Source of the DNA: Alphaproteobacteria bacterium
GTDB taxonomy: Bacteria > Pseudomonadota > Alphaproteobacteria > Rickettsiales > SXRF01
Direction: 5' to 3'
Length of the DNA stretch: 8,451 nt
Assembly (NCBI GenBank): GCA_020050695.1
Contig: JAGVKI010000126.1
Span: forward strand, 1-8,451
Shown here: piece by piece, positions 1-6,075 of the stretch
How positions within the stretch are numbered: position 1 is the first letter of the stretch
Layout: the number at the start of each line of letters is the position of its first letter
Translations under genes and position numbers: made by a program
The notes under the pieces: generated by a model
What the model was told of the DNA's origin: nothing
The model's database searches: none
What the model saw: only the letters and a program-made list of their open reading frames with translations

Positions 1-1863
1 CTCTGCCCTAAGAATCGCACCTTCAGAACACGCGCTATCGCAAAACTGAAAAGCAGCGGCACACCGCACATGGTGCAGCTGGTTTCTGCCGGTATTGTAA
101 ATCTCTCGCAGCCGGCAGAGCAGCGCTATGTAGTCATTTTCGAACGCCCAAACGGCATTAAATTAAGCGACTTCATCGCAAAAAATTTAAACCAGCTAAG
201 CAATGAATTCATATGCGAGCGGATTATTTCCCCGCTGGCGAGCACGATTCATCACCTGCAATCTATCGATATTACGCATGGCAGCATCAATCCGGACAAT
301 ATTTACATCAACCAGTTCGCAATGCTAGGGCCATGCGTCACGGAACCATGCGGCTATTCTCAGCCCTTTTACTATGAAACACTTGAACGCATGCAGGCAA
401 ATGCCGCAGGTAAAGGCGAAGGTGCCGCCGCGCAGGATTACCACGCACTGGCGGTAGTGGTATTATTCACGCTGTTTGGTCAGGCGCACTTTGAGCGCTA
501 TCCCAACGCAAAAAGCCTGGCGCGCGCCATATTGCATGAAGGTTCATATAATGCACTGACGCAAATGCGCAGCATGTCCGAAATGTATTATGATCTGTTC
601 CGTGGAGTGTTCAGCCACAACCCGGAAGATCGCTGGGAGTATGCATATATTCGCAGTTGGCTTGATGGCAAACGCTATCATGCATTATCACCGCCACCGC
701 CAAGCGAAGCAAGCCGCCCGTTTGAGTTTATGGGCGCGGAAGCAAATACACGCCGCGAACTTGCCCACCTGCTTTCCTTTGATTGGGAAAACATAACCGA
801 TATATTGCTCAATAATAAGCTGTCGCAATGGGTTGCCGCATCACTGCGCAACAAGGAACTGGCAGAAAGCATTGTGCGCATTGCGCGCACCGTTGGGGAA
901 CTTGGCTCTAAAAATGAAGCACAACTGAATGATCAGCTGACCCGCCTGCTCATGATCATGGATACCAATGGCCCGTTTCGTGTCAAACAGCTGGCATTCC
1001 ATATCGATGGCATTGACAGCCTCTATGCCGAACTTTATGCAAACAAATCGCAGCAGGAGTTGCAGTTACTCATCCACCTGATCGAGTTTAACACGGTCAA
1101 TAGCTGGATTGAACTGCACCGCAAAAAACCCGAATACAACATGCCTGCGTCTATCAATAATTCGGTGCTGAAGCAGGACAGGATGCGTCCTTACCTGCGC
1201 ATGTCGGGCCTTGGTTTTGGACCAGAGCGCATATTATACGACCTGAATCCTGATATGCCATGCCAAAGCCCGCTGCTGGCCACATCCTACATCACCACCT
1301 TGCAGGATCTGCTGAAAAAACTTGATGCGCTCGCTCCTTCACTGGCCAAAGACCAGGATCCTATCGACGTGCATATAGCTGCTTTCATAGCCAGCAAAAT
1401 CAGCATGCTGCATGAAATCCAGCTGCGCGAATTGTCATCACTGCCTGGCCTGGCCAATAACCGCACCATTACGGCATTATACCTGCTTGCTGCCGCGCAG
1501 ACACGCACTGACCTGCGCCTGCCGGGCCTCACCCACTGGCTTGCCCTGCGACTATTTCCTATTTTAGAGCCTATTCACAGCCGCTCCATCAGACGTGATA
1601 TAAAAGCACAAATCATGGATAAGGTTGAAGCAGGCCACGTACAGCGCCTTTCACAACTACTGATTAATGGCAATTATATTGCTTCTAACCAGAATGGTTT
1701 TAATCAGGCCGTTGTCTCCTATCAGGTCAACGAAACCAAGATACATAATTACCGCCGCAGCGTTACCGTAGAACACCAGCGCGTTCAGCTGGGATATTCC
1801 ATGGCAAAGCTATGTTCCTATGTGGCGCTGCTTATTAGTGTCTTCATTATATTCCAGGGGTAG
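1..1863 (+). CDS. Membrane-anchored pseudokinase (5' end outside window)
   Basis: The frame is open from base 1, so the gene starts upstream; the Met at 70 is probably internal. The 620 visible residues begin in a protein-kinase N-lobe. A hinge-like stretch (YVVIFERP) follows, then a catalytic-loop equivalent at 277-300 reading HGSINPDN. In active kinases this is H-R-D-x-K-P-x-N, so the catalytic Asp is Ser and the Lys is Asn, while the metal-binding Asn is kept. No DFG motif follows: the region reads MLGPC. A helix-F-like block (AQDYHALAVVV) and a Pro-rich linker (PPPPSEASRP) come next. About 350 residues of mostly helical sequence that I do not recognise follow, then a single hydrophobic C-terminal segment (about 601-618). 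The fold assignment rests on these motifs. Loss of phosphotransfer is inferred; the N-lobe ATP-binding Lys lies outside the window. The protein is probably cytosolic with a tail anchor. It heads a tight operon with the next two genes. Confidence 0.72.
   Translation, partial: LCPKNRTFRTRAIAKLKSSGTPHMVQLVSAGIVNLSQPAEQRYVVIFERPNGIKLSDFIAKNLNQLSNEFICERIISPLASTIHHLQSIDITHGSINPDNIYINQFAMLGPCVTEPCGYSQPFYYETLERMQANAAGKGEGAAAQDYHALAVVVLFTLFGQAHFERYPNAKSLARAILHEGSYNALTQMRSMSEMYYDLFRGVFSHNPEDRWEYAYIRSWLDGKRYHALSPPPPSEASRPFEFMGAEANTRRELAHLLSFDWENITDILLNNKLSQWVAASLRNKELAESIVRIARTVGELGSKNEAQLNDQLTRLLMIMDTNGPFRVKQLAFHIDGIDSLYAELYANKSQQELQLLIHLIEFNTVNSWIELHRKKPEYNMPASINNSVLKQDRMRPYLRMSGLGFGPERILYDLNPDMPCQSPLLATSYITTLQDLLKKLDALAPSLAKDQDPIDVHIAAFIASKISMLHEIQLRELSSLPGLANNRTITALYLLAAAQTRTDLRLPGLTHWLALRLFPILEPIHSRSIRRDIKAQIMDKVEAGHVQRLSQLLINGNYIASNQNGFNQAVVSYQVNETKIHNYRRSVTVEHQRVQLGYSMAKLCSYVALLISVFIIFQG
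1856..1860 (+). promoter_or_regulatory. Ribosome binding site of the small membrane protein
   Basis: AGGGG lies 7 bases before the ATG at 1868, inside the last codons of the pseudokinase gene. It decides the start: the upstream in-frame ATG at 1820 would add 16 polar residues overlapping the previous gene. The placement implies translational coupling of the two genes. Confidence 0.65.
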
Positions 1864-1867
1864 CGGT

Positions 1868-2332
1868 ATGCTTGGTAAATTATATACTGGGTTATTGCTG
1901 GTTGTGAGCGGGTTCCTCATCATTATCCTGCAATATGGCTTTATATTTTTGATTATTGCGATGCTGCCATCATTCGTCGCGAATTTTGTTGATCCCGATC
2001 CGCAAAAACCCAAGTTCAAGGTTGTGCTCTGCTGCAATGTGGCGGCTACTATGCCGATGATGGCGCCTATGTTTGAGGCCAGCTTCCATTTCCAGCCTTA
2101 TGACATGTCCTCACTGTTTTCCAACCCCAGCCTGTGGTTCTTTATATATGGCGGTGCGGGCATCGGCTGGTGCTTGATTTTTTTATGCAACCAGCTTGCT
2201 TATTATATCGTTGATGCACGTAACGATTATATTATTCACCAGATCGAAGAGCAGCAACGCCGACTTATTGAAGAATGGGGGCCGCAAGTTAAGGAGTCTC
2301 CGAATATGTCCCGAAATACAGCCAAAGCATAA
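1868..2332 (+). CDS. Small polytopic membrane protein, unknown function
   Basis: I do not recognise this 154-residue protein. It starts with a long hydrophobic stretch (about residues 8-36), followed by a short polar loop rich in Pro, Asp and Lys. A second hydrophobic segment (about 49-65) contains paired Cys and many Met. A loop with FHFQPYDM follows, then a third segment (about 84-108). The last 45 residues are charged and probably helical (IEEQQRRLIEEWGP), likely cytosolic and able to form a short coiled coil. The gene lies 4 bases after the pseudokinase and 4 bases before the carbonic anhydrase-like gene, so the three are almost certainly co-transcribed. By position it could link the cytosolic pseudokinase to the exported carbonic anhydrase-like protein, but that is inference from gene order alone. 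Membrane location is well supported; the number and orientation of helices are not certain. Confidence 0.75.
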   Translation: MLGKLYTGLLLVVSGFLIIILQYGFIFLIIAMLPSFVANFVDPDPQKPKFKVVLCCNVAATMPMMAPMFEASFHFQPYDMSSLFSNPSLWFFIYGGAGIGWCLIFLCNQLAYYIVDARNDYIIHQIEEQQRRLIEEWGPQVKESPNMSRNTAKA

Positions 2333-2336
2333 TCAT

Positions 2337-3092
2337 ATGCCCATTATCTCCTGCCGCTTCCTAGCCATTGCCAGCGCCGCAATGCTATGGGCCGGCACCT
2401 CCTATGCAGCGGTACCCTGGAGTTATGAGGGATGGGAAGACGGCCAGGACACATGGGGTACGCTTTCAGAAGAATATGCTGAGTGTGAGCTTGGCCAAAA
2501 ACAATCCCCTATTATTATTGGCAGCACGCAGTACGCAGACCTGTCTACGCTCAACTTTCAATACCACCCATCCAAGGCATGGGCCCGCAATACAGTAAAC
2601 GGTGTAGTGGTTAGCTTTGAAGCCGAACAGGTGCTGCTTTACGAGCGCACCCAATATTACCTGAAGCACATCACTATCCACAGTCCGGGCGAGCATATTG
2701 TCAAAAACCACGCCTATAAACTGGAAGTGCACCTGATGCATTTAAGCAAGGACAACCGCAAGCTGATTGTCGCGATCCCTGCCGATATTGGCAACCGTCC
2801 GCCGCGCCCAATACAAAACATGCTTGATCATTTCCCGCCAAAGGCAAACCAGCCAGACGTTGAATTTATGATCAACCCCGCAGGTCTGATTCCTGAGGAA
2901 AAGGGGTATTATACCTATGAAGGGTCGCTTACCACACCGCCCTGCACCGAAGACGTGCAGTGGATTGTGCTAAAGCAGCGCCTTGGTGTTACCGCCGAAC
3001 AGCACGCCGCTATCACCAAACTGGTAGGCAGGAATGCACGCCTTACCCAGCCCGGATTTTTCCGTACCGTAAAAGAAACGCGTGGTTATTAG
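2337..3092 (+). CDS. Exported alpha-carbonic anhydrase-like protein with altered zinc site
   Basis: Alpha-carbonic anhydrases hydrate CO2 to bicarbonate at a zinc held by three His. This 251-residue protein has a signal peptide (hydrophobic about 7-20, cleavage likely after Ser-Tyr-Ala at 24) and a mature part of normal family length. Family signatures are clear: W-x-Y-x-G near the mature start, QSPI at about 54-57, [10 protein letters not shown] at about 196-205, and Cys50/Cys203 placed for the usual bacterial disulfide. The metal strand usually reads FHFH; here it reads ITIH. Aligned to human CA II, His94 is Thr (codon 2673-2675, residue 113), His96 is kept (115), His119 is kept (132), Glu106 is kept (119) and Thr199 is kept (199). 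Gln92 is His (111) and the proton-shuttle His64 is Val (90). Full activity is therefore doubtful; it may bind metal differently or act as a non-catalytic binding protein, as vertebrate CA-related proteins do. The start at 2337 is the one that places the signal peptide at the N-terminus. Fold confidence is high. Confidence 0.88.
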   Translation: MPIISCRFLAIASAAMLWAGTSYAAVPWSYEGWEDGQDTWGTLSEEYAECELGQKQSPIIIGSTQYADLSTLNFQYHPSKAWARNTVNGVVVSFEAEQVLLYERTQYYLKHITIHSPGEHIVKNHAYKLEVHLMHLSKDNRKLIVAIPADIGNRPPRPIQNMLDHFPPKANQPDVEFMINPAGLIPEEKGYYTYEGSLTTPPCTEDVQWIVLKQRLGVTAEQHAAITKLVGRNARLTQPGFFRTVKETRGY

Positions 3093-4198
3093 CTAATATC
3101 CGCAGTGATCCAGCCGCCGCCAAGCAGACGGTCACCATCATATGCAACGCATGCCTGACCGGGGGACACAGCCCCCTCTGCGGCAGCCAGCACTACTACT
3201 GCCCTGCCCTTATCTGTCATTTCCACACGCGCCATTACGCCTTTATGCATGGAGCGCAACTTTACAAATACCTCTTTGCCCAGATATGCGTTCATATCGC
3301 CAAGCCAGTTGGTTTCGCGAATGGTAAAACGCTGCTTTTGCAATGCTTCTTTAGGGCCAACGATCACTTGTTTTTTTGCAGCATCAAGGCGAATCACATA
3401 CAGCGCGTCGCCGCCGCCAATGCCCAGGCCTTTGCGCTGACCTACGGTGTAATTGATAATCCCGTCATGATCGCCGAGCTGCGTGCCATCGAGATGTACA
3501 ATCTTTCCAGAATCAAGCGCGCCCGGCCTCAGCTTTTCAATCACCTTGGCATACCCGCCGCTTGGCACAAAGCATATGTCCTGGCTGTCCGGTTTATCGG
3601 CCACAACAAGGCCATAACGCGCAGCCAGGCTACGTGTTTCTTCCTTACTGGCAAGGTGCCCAAGCGGGAAGCGCAGGAAATCAAGCTGCTCCTGGGTGGT
3701 GGCAAAAAGAAAATAACTCTGGTCGCGCGTCAGATCAGCTGCGCGGTGCATTTGCGCGCCTTCCATGCCGCCCTTGCGCTGTACGTAATGGCCGGTTGCC
3801 ATAACATCGGCGCCCAGGTCACGTGCGGTCTGCAGCAGGTCCTTAAATTTGACGGACTGGTTGCATTTCACGCAAGGTATAGGCGTTTCGCCAGCAAGAT
3901 AGGTATCAACGAAATCATCCATAACGCTTTCCTTGAACTTGCTTTCATAGTTCAGCACATAATGAGCAATACCCAGTGACTCTGCCACACGGCGCGCATC
4001 CTGAATATCAAGGCCAGCACAGCACGCACCTTTTTTATTGATCATCTGGCCATGATCATAGAGTTGCAGCGTAATGCCGATAACGTCGTAACCCTGCTCG
4101 TGCAAAAGCGCAGCGACGACAGAACTGTCAACGCCTCCTGACATAGCAACCACGACTTTCGTATCCTTGGGCGCTTTATCTATACCGAGCGAGTTCAT
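3089..4198 (-). CDS. mnmA: tRNA-specific 2-thiouridylase MnmA
   Basis: MnmA adenylates and then thiolates U34 in the wobble position of tRNA-Lys, -Glu and -Gln in the cytosol, taking sulfur from a relay that starts at a cysteine desulfurase. The 369-residue product has the usual length. The PP-loop SGGVDSS is at 20-26. The catalytic Cys is 112, in the context CVKCN with an additional Cys109, as is usual in alphaproteobacterial members. ATGHY is at 134-138, DQSYFLF at 159-165, and the second (persulfide) Cys is 209, in SQDICF. The C-terminal part contains the central and beta-barrel domains ([11 protein letters not shown]). It lies 2 bases after prfB on the same strand with only a weak ribosome binding site, which suggests translational coupling. 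Its stop codon overlaps the stop of the convergent carbonic anhydrase-like gene. Nothing appears broken. Confidence 0.97.
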   Translation of the reverse strand: MNSLGIDKAPKDTKVVVAMSGGVDSSVVAALLHEQGYDVIGITLQLYDHGQMINKKGACCAGLDIQDARRVAESLGIAHYVLNYESKFKESVMDDFVDTYLAGETPIPCVKCNQSVKFKDLLQTARDLGADVMATGHYVQRKGGMEGAQMHRAADLTRDQSYFLFATTQEQLDFLRFPLGHLASKEETRSLAARYGLVVADKPDSQDICFVPSGGYAKVIEKLRPGALDSGKIVHLDGTQLGDHDGIINYTVGQRKGLGIGGGDALYVIRLDAAKKQVIVGPKEALQKQRFTIRETNWLGDMNAYLGKEVFVKLRSMHKGVMARVEMTDKGRAVVVLAAAEGAVSPGQACVAYDGDRLLGGGWITADIS

Positions 4199-4200
4199 AT

Positions 4201-5317
4201 TTAAGCCTGTTCTACTCTGCCTTTTACGCGATCCGCCAACGCAGCGCTCAGGAATGGATCGAGGTCACCATCGAGCACGCCTTTGCTGTCACTGGTTTCA
4301 TAATCGGTTCGCAGATCCTTTACCATCTGGTACGGGTGTAATACGTATGAGCGAATCTGGTGTCCCCACGCATTGTCCGTTTTGGTTGCATTCAGTGCAT
4401 CCGCTTTTTCTTCACGCAGGCGTATTTCGCGCTCGTAAAGGCGCGCTTTGAGCATCTGCATCGCTTCGGCGCGGTTAGCATGCTGGCTGCGCGAACTCTG
4501 GCATTTGACCACGATGCCCGTAGGCATATGGGTAAAGCGCACCGCGCTTTCCGTCTTGTTCACATGCTGGCCGCCTGCACCGCCCGAGCGCATGGTATCC
4601 ACATGAATATCCTTTTCATCCACCTTGATCTCGATCTTATCGTCAATCACCGGATAGACCCACACACTCGAAAAGCTGGTGTGACGGCGGGCATTGGAAT
4701 CGAACGGCGATATACGCACCAAACGGTGTACACCCGTTTCCGTCTTTGCCCAACCGTACGCATTATGCCCGCTGATTTTAAGCGTAGCCGATTTAATGCC
4801 AGCTTCGTCACCGCGGTTCTCATCAATCAGTTCCGCCTTAAAGCCGCGCCTTGAAGCCCAACGCAGATACATGCGCATCAGGATTTCCGCCCAGTCCTGC
4901 GACTCCGTGCCACCTGCCCCTGAGTTGATCTCCAGGAAACAATCATAGCCGTCGGCCTCACCTGAAAGCAGGCTTTCGATTTCAAGCTTATGCAACTGGT
5001 CGGCCACCGCTTTCAGTGCCGCTTCCGCTTCACTGAGCATGGCGTCATCTTTTTCGGCCTCAGCCATTTCCGCCAGTTCAATATTATCTTTAAAATCGCG
5101 GTCTAAGCGTTCATAGCCAGTAACCAGTTCATCCAGGTGGTTGCGCTCGCGCAGCAGGTCCTGGGCCTTCTTAGCATCGTTCCAAAGATTCGGGTCTTCT
5201 GTCAGCGAGTTCAGTTCATCGCGGCGGCGCAGGGCGTTATCCCAGTCAAAGATACCTCCTCAGCAACTCCTGGGACTGCTTGATCTGACGGGATAATGAT
5301 TCAATTTCGGCTTTCAT
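4201..5317 (-). CDS. prfB: Peptide chain release factor 2, with programmed +1 frameshift
   Basis: RF2 recognises UGA and UAA stop codons in the ribosome and triggers release of the peptide. The gene is read as complement of join(4201..5247, 5249..5317): 23 codons from the ATG at 5317, then a +1 slip at CTT TGA C skipping base 5248, then 348 codons, giving 371 residues. The codon-recognition tripeptide SPF is at 203-205 and the catalytic GGQ at 248-250, within two residues of the E. coli positions. The N-terminal sequence after the slip (DWDNALRRR...EDPNLW) is the typical helical domain 1. Without the slip only a 23-residue peptide is made. A Met at 5067 is internal. No convincing ribosome binding site precedes the ATG. 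The frameshift gives autoregulation: when RF2 is scarce the ribosome pauses at UGA, shifts and makes more RF2. mnmA follows after 2 bases. Confidence 0.96.
5245..5260 (-). promoter_or_regulatory. Programmed +1 ribosomal frameshift site of prfB
   Basis: On the minus strand the sequence is AGG AGG TAT CTT TGA C. It has an internal Shine-Dalgarno-like AGGAGG three bases before the slippery Leu codon CTT, followed by the in-frame stop TGA at codon 24 and a C in the unfavourable +4 position. This matches the E. coli element base for base except that E. coli has AGGGGG; here the match to the anti-Shine-Dalgarno is better. The frame after the slip continues directly into conserved RF2 sequence, which excludes a sequencing error or pseudogene as the simpler explanation. 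Confidence 0.96.
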
Positions 5318-5324
5318 GGGCCGA

Positions 5325-5353
5325 AAACTAAGCTGAGTCTACGATTTTGACAA
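5325..5353 (-). promoter_or_regulatory. Possible promoter of prfB-mnmA
   Basis: On the minus strand TTGTCA (5348-5353, five of six to the -35 consensus) is followed after 17 bases by TAGTTT (5325-5330, three of six to the -10 consensus). A terminator lies just upstream, so prfB needs its own promoter or readthrough. The predicted start of transcription, about 7 bases past the -10, falls on or next to the prfB ATG. The weak -10 keeps confidence low. Confidence 0.3.
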
Positions 5354-5371
5354 GAAGTAATTAGCTAAAGC

Positions 5372-5410
5372 AAAAAAAAGGCCACCCGACGGGAGGGCAG
5401 CGCTTTTTTT
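5372..5410 (-). terminator. Intrinsic terminator after the unknown 156-residue gene
   Basis: Read on the minus strand, a GC-rich hairpin (GCCC-T-CCC, loop GTC, GGG-T-GGC, over 5381-5398, with one mismatch and one bulge) is followed by eight T. A run of seven T on the other side makes it potentially bidirectional. It lies 11 bases past the stop codon at 5421 and upstream of prfB, so it separates the two transcription units. Confidence 0.8.
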
Positions 5411-5420
5411 AGGTTAGTAT

Positions 5421-5891
5421 TTACCAGGCCTTCTGGTTCGGTGCGACTTGCGCATTGAACCCGACGCCGGATTGCCAGGTTGCCACCTGCACGGTAGCGC
5501 TGCACCCTGGGGCCAGCGTAACCTTGCCCCAGTACTGCGTCGTAGGGTCACCGCCACCAGCGGGGCCCCAGCCGATTTCCAGAATCTCCTTCGAGAAGTT
5601 GGAGATCTTGAAGCTGGAACGGCCACTGCTGAAGAACCACCAGTAGAAGCTCAGCACACCGGGAATCAGCACATCGTACCCACGGAAGTTGCGACCGGGC
5701 CGCACGAAGTTAGTTGTCCAGCTGCCAGGGCCGGTCACCTTGTACTTATGCTTGCTGTCCACGTCCTGGTAGATCGCGGGGCAAAGCAGCGTACCGAAGC
5801 ACGCGAGATTATACATGATACGGATCGCCAGAGCGATTCCAAACACCATCCCAAACACAGGCACAGCCGGGTCTTGTAGATAGCTCATCAT
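5421..5891 (-). CDS. Membrane-anchored protein of unknown function
   Basis: I do not recognise this 156-residue protein. A hydrophobic N-terminal segment (about 10-41, interrupted by Arg24, with Cys31 and Cys37) could be a membrane anchor or hairpin. A second aromatic stretch, VLSFYWWFF, lies at 79-87. The remainder is rich in Gly, Ser, Thr and Trp (seven Trp in all) and looks beta-rich, with no catalytic motif I can name. AAGGA sits 7 bases before the first of two adjacent ATGs, supporting the start at 5891. Codon use stands out: all seven Lys codons are AAG and nine of eleven Phe codons are TTC, whereas the neighbours use AAA and TTT freely. The gene has its own near-consensus promoter, leader and terminator. 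Together these suggest strong expression or acquisition by transfer; sequence alone does not decide between them. That it is a real gene is well supported by the flanking signals. Confidence 0.82.
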   Translation of the reverse strand: MMSYLQDPAVPVFGMVFGIALAIRIMYNLACFGTLLCPAIYQDVDSKHKYKVTGPGSWTTNFVRPGRNFRGYDVLIPGVLSFYWWFFSSGRSSFKISNFSKEILEIGWGPAGGGDPTTQYWGKVTLAPGCSATVQVATWQSGVGFNAQVAPNQKAW

Positions 5892-5898
5892 GACACTG

Positions 5899-5903
5899 TC
5901 CTT
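5899..5903 (-). promoter_or_regulatory. Ribosome binding site of the unknown 156-residue gene
   Basis: AAGGA on the minus strand, 7 bases before the ATG at 5891 (10 before the second ATG). The spacing favours the first ATG. Confidence 0.7.
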
Positions 5904-5942
5904 GTTCTAGAGAATTCGAACGCGAAACAGACATATAGTAAA

Positions 5943-5985
5943 GATTTTCAACCCGTCGGACGCTATTATGCATCCATTGAAAATC
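5943..5985. repeat. 9-bp perfect inverted repeat in the leader of the unknown gene
   Basis: GATTTTCAA at 5943-5951 and its exact complement TTGAAAATC at 5977-5985 are separated by 25 bases. They lie in the predicted 5' leader (from about 6004 to 5892 on the minus strand), between promoter and ribosome binding site. It could be an RNA stem or a paired protein-binding site. No function can be read from the sequence. Confidence 0.6.
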
Positions 5986-6010
5986 GTAGATTTCACAATC
6001 TAATGGTTAA

Positions 6011-6039
6011 ATTATATTAATATATACAGGTTTGGGCAA
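6011..6039 (-). promoter_or_regulatory. Sigma-70 type promoter of the unknown 156-residue gene
   Basis: On the minus strand TTGCCC (6034-6039, four of six to consensus) is followed by exactly 17 bases and a perfect TATAAT (6011-6016). The start of transcription is expected near 6004, giving a leader of about 110 bases. A 12-bp palindrome, TATATTAATATA (6013-6024), overlaps the -10 and spacer. Confidence 0.65.
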
Positions 6040-6061
6040 TAGCTATATCGCCAGATAGCTA
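6040..6061. repeat. 7-bp inverted repeat between mrcA and the next promoter
   Basis: TAGCTAT (6040-6046) and ATAGCTA (6055-6061) surround 8 bases. It lies 15 bases past the mrcA stop and directly against the -35 hexamer of the downstream promoter. There is no T-run after it, so it would be a weak terminator at best; an operator for the neighbouring promoter is the alternative. Confidence 0.4.
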
Positions 6062-6075
6062 GCTGTAACAAAAGC

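Noticed and set aside
1820..1867. Earlier start at 1820 for the small membrane protein
   Set aside because: The ATG at 1868 has a well-placed AGGGG and the 16 added residues would overlap the pseudokinase gene.
2196..2336. Longer N-terminus for the carbonic anhydrase-like gene starting at 2196
   Set aside because: It would overlap the membrane protein gene by 137 bases and bury the signal peptide 47 residues into the protein.
3142..3327. Short plus-strand open frames within mnmA, prfB and mrcA (for example 3142-3327, 4360-4854, 7192-7770)
   Set aside because: All are antisense to well-supported genes and encode low-complexity or motif-free products.
2960..3979. Plus-strand open frame of 339 codons opposite mnmA
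   Set aside because: It lies antisense to a clearly conserved mnmA, begins inside the carbonic anhydrase-like gene and encodes a Cys-, His- and Arg-rich product with no recognisable motif; it is a shadow of mnmA codon structure.
5068..5317. prfB as a truncated or frameshifted pseudogene
   Set aside because: The stop lies exactly in the known AGG(A/G)GG TAT CTT TGA C programmed frameshift context, and conserved RF2 sequence continues on both sides.
5906..5917. Adjacent XbaI and EcoRI sites as a sign of cloning-vector contamination
   Set aside because: No vector sequence is visible on either side and natural-looking genes flank it; two adjacent six-base sites can occur by chance.
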